From: Streptomyces sp. MUM 203J
GTDB taxonomy: Bacteria; Actinomycetota; Actinomycetes; Streptomycetales; Streptomycetaceae
Assembly (NCBI RefSeq): GCF_022414595.1
Contig: NZ_JADWYO010000039.1
Coordinates: 1-57,491 of the forward strand
DNA length: 57,491 nt
Reading direction: 5' to 3'
Shown one piece after another: positions 7,073 through 16,660 of the stretch. The position numbers were made by a program, and so were the translations under genes. The first letter of the stretch is position 1. Every line of letters starts with the position of its first letter. The notes under the pieces were generated by a model. That model worked only from the letters and a program-made list of their open reading frames with translations, was not told the origin of the DNA and did not search any database.

Positions 7073-9079
7073 TCAGCCGCCGGGCACCCGGTCCCTCGGG
7101 TGCGGCGTGCTCACGCCCTGTCGCGCGGCCCTGTCCGGGGCGGCGCCCCGGTCGGCACCGCCGTACGGCAGCGTGGCCAGCAGGTAGGCGAGGGTGCCGC
7201 CGACGATGGGCAGTTCGGCCCTGGACCGGGCCAGATCGACCGTCAGCGTCGGTGTGGACGCCGGAGGTTCGAGCAGGTAGCGGTCGGTGCCGCCGATGAT
7301 GAGGGCCAGGCGGTGCCCCGCCGGAACCACGTGGTCCGTCATGTGCAGGTCGAGCGTGAGGGTGTGGGGCTTTCCGGGCGTCAGGGGACGCCCCTGGCGC
7401 GGGTCGGCCCAGGTGCCGAGATCGGCCCAGCCCCGGCTGATCACGTCGTGGTCGACGTCCACCGTCCTGGCTTCGGTCTCCTTGTAGCAGGAGCTGTCGC
7501 CGTCGGCGCTCGCGCCCCAGCAGGTGCGGTGCGGCAGCGTGGTGATGCCCTCGCCGGGCGCGAGGTAGTCGCGGACGGTCGCGGGACCGAGGTCGACGAG
7601 CACCGCCGTCAGATGCGCACTCGTGGCCGTCGGTGTGACGGTGACCGTGACGCGCGAGGATCCCGACAGCCGCAGCTCCGTCGCGAGCGGCCGGGTCACG
7701 AAGCCCGCCTTGGCGGGGGTGGACGCGTCGACGTCCGCCGCCCAGTCGAACTCCCCCAGCCGCGGGTCGTCGGTGAACGTCTCGGTGGCCCCGCCCGGCG
7801 CGGGAAGCAGCCCCAGCGTGCCGACACCGGGCGCGGCGCCCGGCCCCGGGCGCAGGGTGGTGGCCGCCGTGCCGGACGGCGGCCAGGCCCGGTCGGTGGT
7901 CCACCGGTCCGGGGCGCGCTCGACGTCGGCCATGGGCTCCCGGTCGATCCCGTTCCGGTAGCCGAGCAGATAGTGGTCGAACCAGCGGTGCAGGGTGCGG
8001 ACCCAGGCGGCTCGGCGGAAGTCGAAGGGGTCGACGTGTCCGGTCTGGGACAGCCACAGCTTGCGCTCCACGCCGCGCGCGGCCAGCGCGTCCCACCACC
8101 GGCCGAGGTGCCCGCTGCGGACGTTCAGGTCCTGCATGCCGTGCACGGCGAAGACGCTGGCCCGCACCCGGGACGCGTCGGGCACGTAGTCGCGCCCGTC
8201 CCACAGGGGTGTCCAGTCTCCCGAGCGCGGGGCGCCCTCGACGAGCCGGTCCTGGACGGCCTGGCAACGGGCCCGCGCCTCGGGGCTGTTCACGTAGTCC
8301 GACAGCCAGTCGGGGCCGGATCCGTACAGCGGGGCGCCCTGCGAGAAGTAGTACTCGTACCAGGAGGAGATCGCGGCGATCGGCACGATCGTCCGGAGGC
8401 CCTCGACGCCGGTCGCGGCGACGCCGTTGGCGATGGTGCCGTCCCAGCTCTTGCCGATCATGCCGGTGGCGCCGGTGGTCCAGCCGGCGGCCCGGACCTG
8501 TTCGCCTCCGGTGCGGCCGGTGTACGCGCGGGCGCGGCCGTTCAGCCAGTCGACGACGGCCTTGGCGGACAGGACGTCGGACCGGCCGCCGACGTCCACA
8601 CAGCCGTCGGAGCGGCTGGTTCCGGCCAGGTCGACGGCGACGAAGGCGTATCCGCGCGGCACGAAGTAGTTGTCGTAGAACAGCGGGAAGCGGACCGGGT
8701 CGCCGTTCTCGTCGTACGTCTTCTTCTGGCTCTCGTTGCCGCGCCCGCAGCAGGAGTAGTACGGGCTGGCGTCCATGATGACGGGGACCTTGCGGCCCCG
8801 CTGGGCGGCCTCGCGCGGCCGGATGATGTCGGCGGCCACCCGGTCGGTCCTGCCGTCCCCGTCGCCGTCGAGACCGGTGTCGACCCACACGGACTCACGG
8901 ACGGCGTTCTCGTACGAGTAGACAGGCGCCGACTCCCGCGGCTGCGGGCGCGGGGGCGGAGTGCCGTGGGCACCGGCCGCCGGGACGAGGACGGACAGGA
9001 GGGCGACCCCGGCGACGGCTGTCAGGGCTCTGCCTGACAGGAGGCGTCTCCGTCGGCGCTTCGGCGTCAGTATCGGCAT
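7073..9079 (-). CDS. Secreted CocE/NonD-family alpha/beta hydrolase (X-Pro dipeptidyl-peptidase type)
   Basis: This roughly 668-aa exported hydrolase belongs to the S15/CocE group, which cleaves acyl esters or X-Pro dipeptides. It has a signal peptide (PKRRRRRLLSGRALTAVAG, then a hydrophobic stretch and PAAGAHG). The nucleophile elbow is GMIGKSWDGT; an Asp lies near VFAVHGMQDLNV and the His in QTGHVDPFDF. A C-terminal jelly-roll follows (LDLHMTDHVVPAGHRLALIIGG). The frame is open to 9184, but ATG 9079 directly precedes the signal peptide. Its ribosome site is poor, so the start is uncertain. Substrate unknown. Confidence 0.85.
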   Translation of the reverse strand: MPILTPKRRRRRLLSGRALTAVAGVALLSVLVPAAGAHGTPPPRPQPRESAPVYSYENAVRESVWVDTGLDGDGDGRTDRVAADIIRPREAAQRGRKVPVIMDASPYYSCCGRGNESQKKTYDENGDPVRFPLFYDNYFVPRGYAFVAVDLAGTSRSDGCVDVGGRSDVLSAKAVVDWLNGRARAYTGRTGGEQVRAAGWTTGATGMIGKSWDGTIANGVAATGVEGLRTIVPIAAISSWYEYYFSQGAPLYGSGPDWLSDYVNSPEARARCQAVQDRLVEGAPRSGDWTPLWDGRDYVPDASRVRASVFAVHGMQDLNVRSGHLGRWWDALAARGVERKLWLSQTGHVDPFDFRRAAWVRTLHRWFDHYLLGYRNGIDREPMADVERAPDRWTTDRAWPPSGTAATTLRPGPGAAPGVGTLGLLPAPGGATETFTDDPRLGEFDWAADVDASTPAKAGFVTRPLATELRLSGSSRVTVTVTPTATSAHLTAVLVDLGPATVRDYLAPGEGITTLPHRTCWGASADGDSSCYKETEARTVDVDHDVISRGWADLGTWADPRQGRPLTPGKPHTLTLDLHMTDHVVPAGHRLALIIGGTDRYLLEPPASTPTLTVDLARSRAELPIVGGTLAYLLATLPYGGADRGAAPDRAARQGVSTPHPRDRVPGG

Positions 9080-9293
9080 GGGCCGGAAGGTACTTGAGTC
9101 AACTCCCTTGTAAAAGAGGGCGATTGAGGGTGAGGAGGGGACGAGGACGGCAGAGGGGACACCGCGGGGGCTCGAGATCGCCAAGTCGGCCGAATGGCGG
9201 TCACGGGACGGCGGGGGTCATGGACACGACCGGGGTGCAACCCGCTGAATGGCGGCCAGAGATCCTGTCGCCCTACGACTTGGAGAGTTCTCC

Positions 9294-10808
9294 GTGCACC
9301 GCAGCAGACTGATCGTCCCGGGCGCGATCGCGGCCTCCCTGATGCTGGCGATCCCGGCGTCGGCCGCCGGCTTCGAGCCGGGCGCACCCGGCATCGGTGA
9401 CCCGTACTACCCGGCCGGCGGCAACGGCGGCTACGACGTCTCGCACTACGACCTGCGGCTGAGGTACCAGCCCGCGACCGACCGGCTGGAGGGGACCGCG
9501 ACCCTCCTGGCCACCCCGACTCAGAACCTCTCGCGCTTCAACCTGGACATGGGGCTGAAGGTCAGCGAGGTGCGGGTGAACGGCCGAAAGGCCGGGTTCC
9601 GCACGACCGGCACGCACGAGCTGGAGGTCACACCGGCCGTACCGCTGCCGAAGGACCGGCCGGTTTCGGTCGTCGTGCGGTACGCGGGCAAGCCGTCCCA
9701 GGTGAAGGTCGACGGCTACACGGCCTGGCACCGCACCCCGGACGGCGGTGTCGCGGCGAACGAACCCGAGTCCGCCGTGTGGTGGTTCCCGTCCAACGAC
9801 CACCCGCGCGACAAGGCGACCTTCGACGTCTCGGTCGCCGTCCCGGACGGGACCCAGGCGATCAGCAACGGGGTGCTCGTGTCGCAGCGTTCGCAGCGCG
9901 GCTGGACCCGCTTCAACTGGCGCTCCGACAGACCGCAGGCGACGTATCTCACCACGCTGGCGGTGGGCAGGTTCGACATCACCACGGACACCACCGCGAA
10001 CGGACTGCCCGTCCTCAACGCCTACAGCAAGGACCTCGGGGCGGACGCGGGCGCGGCGCGGGCGAGCCTGGAGCGGACGGCGGAGGTCGCGGAGTGGCTG
10101 GAGGAGGTGTTCGGCCCGTACCCGTTCAACGCGCTCGGCGGCTACGTGCCGAACACGGACACCGGCTACGCGCTGGAGACCCAGACCCGCCCCTTCTACA
10201 GCCCCCGGCAGTTCCGCAGCGGTGCGAACCTCCAGGTGGTGGTGCACGAGCTGGCCCACCAGTGGTACGGCGACAGCGTCTCCGTGGACGGCTGGCGGGA
10301 CATCTGGCTGAACGAGGGCTTCGCCCGGTACAGCCAGTGGCTGTGGTCGGAGAAGGAGGGCGAGGGCACCACACGGGAGATCGCGGACTGGGTGTACGGC
10401 CAGCGGGAGGCCGACGACCCGTTCTGGACGGTCACACCGGGCGACCCGGGGCCGGACCGGCTGTTCCACCTCGCCGTGTACGACCGGGGCGCGCTGGCCC
10501 TCCAGGCGCTGCGCGACACGGTCGGGGACCGGGACTTCTTCCGAATCCTCAAGGGCTGGCCCACCGAGCGGGCGCACGGGAACGCGAAGGTGGCCGACTT
10601 CGTGGCGTACGCGGAGCGGATCTCCGGCAGGGAGCTGGACACGCTGTTCGACACCTGGCTGTACCGGCCGTCGAAGCCGGGCGGGGCGGCCGGGCCGCTG
10701 CGGGCGGAGACGGCGGCATCCCCGCGGGCGGCCGAGCCGAGGTCCTGGAAGAGGATCGCCGCGACGGACACGGTCCACGACACCGGACACGGACGCCGCG
10801 GACACTGA
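9294..10808 (+). CDS. Secreted M1-family metallopeptidase (short form)
   Basis: This 504-aa secreted zinc aminopeptidase-like enzyme carries the M1 site HELAHQWYG (His318, Glu319, His322) with the third ligand Glu341 in NEGFARY, 18 residues on. The upstream ALETQTRP segment takes the place of the usual GAMEN exopeptidase loop. A signal peptide is visible (RSRLIVPGAIAASLMLAI then PASAA). GTG 9294 has TTGGAGAG upstream. At about 500 aa it lacks the long C-terminal helical domain of classical M1 peptidases, as is common in Streptomyces secreted forms. A dipeptide or oligopeptide substrate is inferred. Confidence 0.9.
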   Translation: MHRSRLIVPGAIAASLMLAIPASAAGFEPGAPGIGDPYYPAGGNGGYDVSHYDLRLRYQPATDRLEGTATLLATPTQNLSRFNLDMGLKVSEVRVNGRKAGFRTTGTHELEVTPAVPLPKDRPVSVVVRYAGKPSQVKVDGYTAWHRTPDGGVAANEPESAVWWFPSNDHPRDKATFDVSVAVPDGTQAISNGVLVSQRSQRGWTRFNWRSDRPQATYLTTLAVGRFDITTDTTANGLPVLNAYSKDLGADAGAARASLERTAEVAEWLEEVFGPYPFNALGGYVPNTDTGYALETQTRPFYSPRQFRSGANLQVVVHELAHQWYGDSVSVDGWRDIWLNEGFARYSQWLWSEKEGEGTTREIADWVYGQREADDPFWTVTPGDPGPDRLFHLAVYDRGALALQALRDTVGDRDFFRILKGWPTERAHGNAKVADFVAYAERISGRELDTLFDTWLYRPSKPGGAAGPLRAETAASPRAAEPRSWKRIAATDTVHDTGHGRRGH

Positions 10809-10837
10809 CCGGCGGCGGAGGCGGCGGGGCACCGCAG

Positions 10838-10851
10838 TGAGAGCGCTCTCA
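10838..10851. promoter_or_regulatory. LacI-type operator, site A (upstream of the regulator gene)
   Basis: TGAGAGCGCTCTCA is a perfect 14-bp palindrome. It overlaps a possible -35 region, with the -10-like TACTCT at 10869-10874. The same core occurs at two other promoters in this locus. Position suggests autoregulation of the LacI gene at 10916. Confidence 0.8.
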
Positions 10852-10915
10852 GAATGTCTGCGACCGGATACTCTGGCCGGTGTACGCCCCGCCGCACCGC
10901 CTTGAGGAGCCTCCG

Positions 10916-11968
10916 TTGCCCGAACCGACCCCCGCGGCCCGTCCCACCCTCGAAGCCGTCGCGACCCGTGCCGGGGTGTCCCGGGCGACGGTCTCCCGCG
11001 TCGTGAACGGCGGGGCGGGGGTACGGCAACCCCTGGTGGACAAGGTGCGCAGGGCCGTCGAGGAACTCGGCTACATACCGAACCACGCGGCGCGCACACT
11101 GGTGACCCGGCGCAACGGAGCCGTGGCGGTGATCATCGCGGAGCCGGAGTTCCGGATCTTCTCGGACCCGTTCTTCGAGCAGCAGGTGCGCGGCATCAGC
11201 CGGGAACTGACCGTGCACGACTCGCAGCTGGTGCTGCTGTGGGTGGAAGGCCCCGGCGAGTACGACCGGATCGCCCGCTATCTGGGCGGCGGACACGTCG
11301 ACGGGGCGCTGGCGTTCTCGGTCCACAACGACGACCAACTGCCGTCGGTGATCCACCGCACCCGGGTCCCGGTCGTGTTCGGCGGACGTCCCGGCTGGGC
11401 GGGCGGGCGCGGCGAGCCAGCCGTGCCGTACGTGGACGCGGACAACCGGGGCGGGGCGCGGGAGGCCGTCCGGCACCTGGTCGCTCTGGGCCGGAGCCGG
11501 ATCGCCCACATCGCGGGCCCGCGCGACCAGGCGTCGGCCCTGGACCGGCTGGACGGATACCGTGACGCGGTGACGCCGCACACCGGCCCGGCGCTGGTGG
11601 CCCAGGGCGGCTTCACCGTGGAGAGCGGCGCCCGCGCCATGGCGGAGCTGCTGGAGCGCCGGCCGGACCTGGACGCGGTGTTCGCCGGCAACGACCTGAT
11701 GGCCTCCGGCGCCCTGCGGGTACTGCGCGAGCGGGGGCTGCGGGTGCCGGAGGACGTGGCGCTGGTGGGCTTCGACGACATGGCGTCGGTGGCGGAGAGG
11801 ACGGACCCGCCGCTGACGACGGTCCGTCAGGACATCGAAGGCATGGGCCGGTTGATGGTCCGGCTGCTGATGCGGACCATCGGCGTGAACGCCGGACCCG
11901 GGGCGGCGGGCGCCGCCCCGGGCTCGGTGATCACGCCGACGGAGCTGGTACGCCGGGCCTCGGCGTGA
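10916..11968 (+). CDS. LacI-family transcriptional regulator of the beta-glucan locus
   Basis: This 350-aa repressor-type protein has an N-terminal LacI helix-turn-helix (TLEAVATRAGVSRATVSRVV, with a hinge NHAARTLVTRR). A periplasmic-binding-protein-like sugar-sensing domain runs from about 65 to 340 (DAVFAGNDLMASGALR and VALVGFDDM are typical). I chose TTG 10916 because GAGGAG lies six bases before it; GTG 10880 would add 12 residues. It resembles cellobiose regulator CebR, whose operator TGGGAGCGCTCCCA differs from the sites here in one base per half. Convergent with the GH81 gene; ligand probably a beta-1,3-gluco-oligosaccharide (inference). Confidence 0.9.
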   Translation: MPEPTPAARPTLEAVATRAGVSRATVSRVVNGGAGVRQPLVDKVRRAVEELGYIPNHAARTLVTRRNGAVAVIIAEPEFRIFSDPFFEQQVRGISRELTVHDSQLVLLWVEGPGEYDRIARYLGGGHVDGALAFSVHNDDQLPSVIHRTRVPVVFGGRPGWAGGRGEPAVPYVDADNRGGAREAVRHLVALGRSRIAHIAGPRDQASALDRLDGYRDAVTPHTGPALVAQGGFTVESGARAMAELLERRPDLDAVFAGNDLMASGALRVLRERGLRVPEDVALVGFDDMASVAERTDPPLTTVRQDIEGMGRLMVRLLMRTIGVNAGPGAAGAAPGSVITPTELVRRASA

Positions 11969-11980
11969 GACGGGCGACCA

Positions 11981-14755
11981 CTACTCGTAGGGGATGACCA
12001 GGACCGACTGGTCCGTGCCCGTCCGGAGTCGCGCGGTCCCGTCGCCGATGGCCGGCCAGATCTCCAGGCGCACCGTGCCGTTCCGCAGATCACCGAGGGT
12101 GCCGGTGGCCGACTTCAGGCCGCGGGTCTGGGTGTACTGCTCCCAGCCGGGGACGGGGTCCGTGGCGAAGTAGTGGTACGTCTCGACACGGTCGAAGGTG
12201 CCGTCGCCGGTCAGGTCGTAGCCGACCCGGGCCTGTTGGCCGAGGGCGACGGTGGTGCCCGCGTCGACCTGGAGGCGGAAGGCGGTCGTGGCACCGGACT
12301 TGAGGGTGCCGGTGACGTTCCGGGCCTCGTAGACGAGGGGGCGGTACGGGCTGCCGTCGTGGTTGGCGCCGTCGGCGGACGGGATGGTGTCGCTGCCTGG
12401 GGCGCCGTCGGTGGCCGTGGTGAGGGTCCCGCCGGAGCGGAGCCGGAAGGTGTCTCCGGTGGAGGGACCGGGGTCGTCCGGGTCTGCGGCGCCGGTGCGC
12501 GTGGCGGTGGAGCGGGGCGGCACACTGAGGACGGCGCCGTCGCTGAAGGTGACCGTCCGGGTGGTGGCGCCGTGGTTGTGGGCCGCGTAGGTGCGTACAC
12601 CGTTCCTGGTGAAGGCGGCGGAGGTCGGCAGGTCGGCGGTCACCGAGAGGTCGGGGGCACCGAGGGCGTCCAGGGTGGTCAGCCAGTGGTAGGTGTGCGC
12701 CCTGGACTCGCCCCGCTCCGGGGTGTACGCGGTGTGCTGGGCGTCCCATTCCGCCTTGGCGGCGGCCGGGTCGGCCAGGGACCGGAACTCCCAGAGGATG
12801 TCCCTCCATTCGACGGCCGGGCCGCCGTTCTCGCGCTCCATCTCGGCGATGCTGCGGCGGACCGCGTCCTTGCGGGCGGCCAGATGGAGCGAGCTCCCGG
12901 CGGTCAGGGGAAGGGCGTTGATGCCGTGGATCTCCTCGGGGTTGGCCGTCCACCAGGTGGCGTAGGCGGCGCCGCTCCCCCAGACCATCCCGACGATGTC
13001 ATGGCCGAAGGAGCCGGGGAAGACCTGCCGGTCGGCGTCGAACCAGTACTGGGCGATCGCCTCGGACTCGGTGGTGAGGAGGTAACTTCCGAGGTCGCGC
13101 AGGGCGGTGTCCCCGGTGGCCGCGCCCCACAGGACGAGGCCCGCGCTGAGGTTGGTGGACTCGGACGAGGACTCCTGGTTGTTCCCGGCGGCGAAGCCCT
13201 GGTGGCCTGAGGCCCAGCTGTGGCCCGCGTACACGTCGAAGCCGCGGAGGAAGGGGAAGTCGGAGTCGGTGCGACTGGGGTTGGCGGCGTCGCGGACGAG
13301 GGTCTTCACCATGCCGCCCCATGCCGCGTCGGCGGCCCAGGCGGGATCGTACTGGGCGACGATCGCCGCAGCGTGGACGTAGTAGGAGTAGTGGAAATGG
13401 TGGTCGTTGAGTTCGGTGTCGCTGCCGAAGGAGGCGGGGTAGCCGATGAGGGTCCGCCAGGTGCGGTCGTAGCTGAACTCCGCGCTGCCGCCTGCGGTGA
13501 ACCACTCCTGGAGGCGGCCCTTGAGGAGGGCGAGCAGCCGGTCGCGGACGGCCGTCTCCCCGGTCTGGTCCGCGAGCGGGACGAGGCGGGCGAGGCGGCC
13601 GAGGGCCTTGCCGGTCCAGTACGTGTCGGTGGCTCCGGAGAAGGGGTCGGGGGCGTTCACCACCTCGTCCAGATAGCCGCGGAGCCGGGCGGCGTCGGTG
13701 CCGGACGCCTGCGGCAGGGCGGGCAGCACCGGGGCGGCGGGCTGGTTGGTGGTGAAGGTACGGGACTCGCGGACCTTCATGGTGCCGCGCGGGGAGACGT
13801 ACGTGTACGGGGTGAGCGGGTCGGTGGTGTTCAGCCACTGGTGGCGGTAGAGCGCCTGGAGGGTGCCCGTCTCGGTGCCCTCCTGGGGCTGGGTGGTGAG
13901 GGTGTACGCGGCCCGGACGGTTCCGGCGTTCACGCTCCAGTCGGCGCGGGAGCCGGTGACGAAGCTGAACGCGTACTTCTCGTAGGCCGGGAGGGCGCCG
14001 GTGGAGGGGAGCACGGCGAGGGAGAAGTAGTCCTTGCCGCGCAGGTCGGCGGTGAGGGTGGAGCCGTTCACGGTCCAGTCGGTGCCGGTCGGGGCGAACA
14101 GGGCGTAATGGTGGCCCGCGACGGTGATCCCGAGGACGTTGCCCCGGTCGGAGAAGACCGTGGGCGAGGCCGCGGTGGTGACGCGGGCGCTGCCGCCGGT
14201 GCCCTTGGCGTACACGAAGGGCAGGCCGTGGCCGATGGTCGCGCGGAGGGTGCGGGTGCCGTCGGACCAGTAGGGGGTGACGGTCCAGTCGGACCAGGAG
14301 TCGGCCTTGGTGTCGGGTGAGTCGAGGCCGGTGAGACCGAGGGTGAGGTCCCGCTTGTGCGCGTACTCGTACTGGCGGCCGTCGCCGACGACCGCGGGGG
14401 TGGTGGGGTAGCCGATGTCCAGGCCGGCGGAGGTGGCCTGGTAGGTGAGGGGGTGGCCGTACATGGGGGTGGAGTGCGGGTTGTCGCCGTAGCGCTGGAA
14501 GGCGAGGGACGACCACCAGTCGTTGGTGGGGACCGGCCTGCTCCGGGCGGCCGGGGTGACCTTGGGGGTGACCGGGGCGCCTGTGTCGGTGGCGGGTCCC
14601 GACGTGCCGGGCGGGCGGGTGTCGGAGTAACTGCCCGCGCCCACGGGGACCGTGGCGGCTGAGGCCGGGACTGCGCCGGGGCCGGTGAGGCCGAGCGCGG
14701 CGAGGGCGGCGGCGAGGGCGAGGAGACTGGTGCGGGGGGTGCGCGGGGTTCTCAT
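11981..14755 (-). CDS. Secreted GH81 endo-beta-1,3-glucanase with C-terminal beta-glucan-binding-like domain
   Basis: This 924-aa exported laminarinase should cut beta-1,3-glucan (laminarin, curdlan, fungal wall) into oligosaccharides outside the cell. It has a signal peptide (TSLLALAAALAALGLTGPGA, then PASAA). The GH81 body runs to about residue 750, with the catalytic-type Asp451 in LNDHHFHYSYYV and Glu528/Glu532 in QESSSESTN. A C-terminal roughly 150-aa domain (from TFRLRSGGTLTTATDG to LVIPYE) resembles CBM56-like beta-glucan-binding modules, by recall only. ATG 14755 has GAGG eight bases upstream. It is divergent from the ABC transporter genes and controlled by its own copy of the operator. 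Confidence 0.92.
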   Translation of the reverse strand: MRTPRTPRTSLLALAAALAALGLTGPGAVPASAATVPVGAGSYSDTRPPGTSGPATDTGAPVTPKVTPAARSRPVPTNDWWSSLAFQRYGDNPHSTPMYGHPLTYQATSAGLDIGYPTTPAVVGDGRQYEYAHKRDLTLGLTGLDSPDTKADSWSDWTVTPYWSDGTRTLRATIGHGLPFVYAKGTGGSARVTTAASPTVFSDRGNVLGITVAGHHYALFAPTGTDWTVNGSTLTADLRGKDYFSLAVLPSTGALPAYEKYAFSFVTGSRADWSVNAGTVRAAYTLTTQPQEGTETGTLQALYRHQWLNTTDPLTPYTYVSPRGTMKVRESRTFTTNQPAAPVLPALPQASGTDAARLRGYLDEVVNAPDPFSGATDTYWTGKALGRLARLVPLADQTGETAVRDRLLALLKGRLQEWFTAGGSAEFSYDRTWRTLIGYPASFGSDTELNDHHFHYSYYVHAAAIVAQYDPAWAADAAWGGMVKTLVRDAANPSRTDSDFPFLRGFDVYAGHSWASGHQGFAAGNNQESSSESTNLSAGLVLWGAATGDTALRDLGSYLLTTESEAIAQYWFDADRQVFPGSFGHDIVGMVWGSGAAYATWWTANPEEIHGINALPLTAGSSLHLAARKDAVRRSIAEMERENGGPAVEWRDILWEFRSLADPAAAKAEWDAQHTAYTPERGESRAHTYHWLTTLDALGAPDLSVTADLPTSAAFTRNGVRTYAAHNHGATTRTVTFSDGAVLSVPPRSTATRTGAADPDDPGPSTGDTFRLRSGGTLTTATDGAPGSDTIPSADGANHDGSPYRPLVYEARNVTGTLKSGATTAFRLQVDAGTTVALGQQARVGYDLTGDGTFDRVETYHYFATDPVPGWEQYTQTRGLKSATGTLGDLRNGTVRLEIWPAIGDGTARLRTGTDQSVLVIPYE

Positions 14756-14786
14756 GGAGGTCGCCTCACGGTGAGGAGGAGCAGGA

Positions 14787-14798
14787 GAGAGCGCTCTC
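14787..14798. promoter_or_regulatory. LacI-type operator, site B (GH81 promoter)
   Basis: GAGAGCGCTCTC is identical in core to sites A and C. It lies 31 bp upstream of the GH81 ATG and just downstream of the predicted GH81 transcription start, where a bound repressor would block elongation. Confidence 0.8.
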
Positions 14799-14809
14799 AG
14801 ATGCCGTGA

Positions 14810-14838
14810 ACGTAAAACTCCTGAAACGGGACTGTCAA
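14810..14838 (-). promoter_or_regulatory. Predicted GH81 promoter
   Basis: On the minus strand a consensus -35 TTGACA (14838-14833) is followed after 17 bp by TTACGT (14815-14810). The start point would fall near 14803, immediately before operator site B. Confidence 0.55.
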
Positions 14839-14935
14839 CAGGAGGGACGACATCGCGAATTGAGGGCGAACCAGGCCGATGTCCGTTCGAGTCTTGACGG
14901 GACACGGACCTCCGGGGCACGCTCCAGACAGTTCA

Positions 14936-14949
14936 TGAGAGCGCTCTCA
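14936..14949. promoter_or_regulatory. LacI-type operator, site C (ABC transporter promoter)
   Basis: TGAGAGCGCTCTCA is identical to site A over all 14 bp. It sits 40 bp before the solute-binding-protein start, in the divergent region shared with GH81. Confidence 0.82.
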
Positions 14950-14989
14950 GAACGGACCCCTGCTCCGTCGAAGCCAAGGGAGGCTTCTC

Positions 14990-16294
14990 ATGCCCATCGC
15001 CCGAGCCACCAGAAGAGCGGCCGTACGTCTGGGTGCGGCCGCCCTCGCCGCGGCCCTGCTGGCCGCCTGCGGATCCGGTGCTCCGGACGGGGCGTCCGAC
15101 GCCTCCGGGGGCGATGTCACGCTGACCGTCGACCTCTTCGGCTCTTTCGGCTACAAGGAGGCCGGGCTGTACGCCGAGTACGAGAAGCTGCACCCCGGGA
15201 TCAAGATCAAGCAGACGGACACCGAGGACGAACAGGACTACTGGAAGTCCCTGCAGACCCGGCTCGCGGGCGGCGGAGGCCTCGCGGACGTCCAGGGCAT
15301 CGAGGTGGGGCGGATCGCGTCCGTCACCCAGCAGCAGGCCGACAGGTTCGAGGACCTCGGCCGCTACGGCGCCGGGGAGTTGAAGGGGCAGTTCGCCGAG
15401 GCCAAGTGGTCCGCTGCCACCACGCGGGACGGGCGGATACTCGGGCTCGGCACCGATGTCGGGCCCGAGGCGATGTGCTACCGCCGGGACCTGCTGGAGC
15501 AGGCGGGCCTGCCGACCGACCGCGAGGAACTCGCGAGGCGGTGGGCCACGTGGGACGGGTATCTGCAGCTGGGCCGGCAGTACCGGGCGAAGGCGCCGGG
15601 GCGCAGCGCGTGGCTGGACAGTGTGGGCAGCCTGTTCACGATCATGATCGGGCAGGAGAAGGAACGGTACTACGACGCGTCCGGAAAGCTCGTCTACGAG
15701 GACAACCCGGCTGTCCTGGCCGCCTGGGACGCGGCGGCCCGGGCCGCGGCTGCGGGGCTGAGCGCCAAGCTCGACCAGTGGTCGCCCCAGTGGAACCAGG
15801 CGTTCGCAGCGGGGTCGTTCGCGACGATCCCGTGCCCCGCGTGGATGCTCGGGTACATCAAGGGGCAGGCCGGTGAGGCCGGGAAGGGCAGGTGGGACAT
15901 CGCGAAGCTGCCGGGTGGCGCGGGCAACTGGGGCGGGTCGTATCTGGCGGTGCCGCGGGCGGCGCAGCACAAGAAGGAGGCGTACGAGCTGATCGCCTGG
16001 CTGACGGCGCCGGAGCAGCAGGCCGTGCTGTTCGAGAAGCAGGGCAACTTCCCGTCCTCGACCGGTGCGATCGAGCGTGTCGCGGACGCGGTGGACCCGT
16101 ACTTCTCCGATGCGCCGATCGGCAGGATCTTCGGTGACGCGGCGAAGGCGGCGCCGGTGCAGGTGCTGGGGGTGCACGACAAGAACGTGGCGGACCAGAT
16201 CACCAACGCGCTGAGCGAGGTGGAGCGGAAGGGCACGGATCCGGCCGAGGCCTGGTCCAACGCGAAGGCCGGCGTGGCCAATGTGATGGGTTAG
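14990..16294 (+). CDS. ABC sugar transporter solute-binding lipoprotein
   Basis: This 434-aa lipoprotein should capture a gluco-oligosaccharide outside the membrane for the permeases encoded next. The signal peptide ends in a lipobox LAAC with Cys27, followed by a Ser/Gly/Asp-rich linker. The body is a cluster B (MalE-like) binding protein (VDLFGSFGYKEAGLYAEYEKL; near the C-terminus, YELIAWLTAPEQQAVLFEKQGNFPS). AGGGAGG lies just before ATG. No ATPase gene is in the locus, so a shared MsiK-type ATPase encoded elsewhere is likely, as for other Streptomyces sugar importers. Confidence 0.92.
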   Translation: MPIARATRRAAVRLGAAALAAALLAACGSGAPDGASDASGGDVTLTVDLFGSFGYKEAGLYAEYEKLHPGIKIKQTDTEDEQDYWKSLQTRLAGGGGLADVQGIEVGRIASVTQQQADRFEDLGRYGAGELKGQFAEAKWSAATTRDGRILGLGTDVGPEAMCYRRDLLEQAGLPTDREELARRWATWDGYLQLGRQYRAKAPGRSAWLDSVGSLFTIMIGQEKERYYDASGKLVYEDNPAVLAAWDAAARAAAAGLSAKLDQWSPQWNQAFAAGSFATIPCPAWMLGYIKGQAGEAGKGRWDIAKLPGGAGNWGGSYLAVPRAAQHKKEAYELIAWLTAPEQQAVLFEKQGNFPSSTGAIERVADAVDPYFSDAPIGRIFGDAAKAAPVQVLGVHDKNVADQITNALSEVERKGTDPAEAWSNAKAGVANVMG

Positions 16295-16581
16295 GAAGCG
16301 CCCGGCCGTGCCGGCGTCCGGGCCGGGTGCGCTCTCGCCGCCGGTGCGCGGGGCGCGGGGTCCGGTGCGTGCGGCCGCACGGCGGAGGAGGGCGCCGCCC
16401 CCAGCCGGGCGCGGCCGAGGGCACGGGGGACTTCGTGCCGGTACCCGCGGCCGGGCAAGACCCGCCGGGTCCTCGGGACCACCGGTGGCGGGTGCCCGCC
16501 GCGGGCGCATCCCGGCCATGCGGTCGCCGCGCCCACCGTGCGATGGGGGAACCGGGCTCGCTCCGGGGGCTCATCTCCTCG

Positions 16582-16602
16582 CACGGCTCCCGCGGAGCCG
16601 TG
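16582..16602. terminator. Perfect 9-bp hairpin in operon spacer
   Basis: CACGGCTCC pairs with GGAGCCGTG around a 3-nt loop. It may end part of the transcripts or shield the 3' end of the binding-protein mRNA. Function inferred. Confidence 0.55.
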
Positions 16603-16631
16603 TCCCACGGCGGCGCTCCCCTCACTGCCGT

Positions 16632-16660
16632 CGCCCCGCGGGCGATGCGCCTGCGGGGCG
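16632..16660. terminator. 13-bp hairpin in operon spacer
   Basis: CGCCCCGC-GGGCG pairs with CGCCT-GCGGGGCG around an ATG loop, with one G-U pair. It stands 30 bp after the first hairpin and 54 bp before the permease start. Attenuator or mRNA-stabilising element are both possible. Confidence 0.55.
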
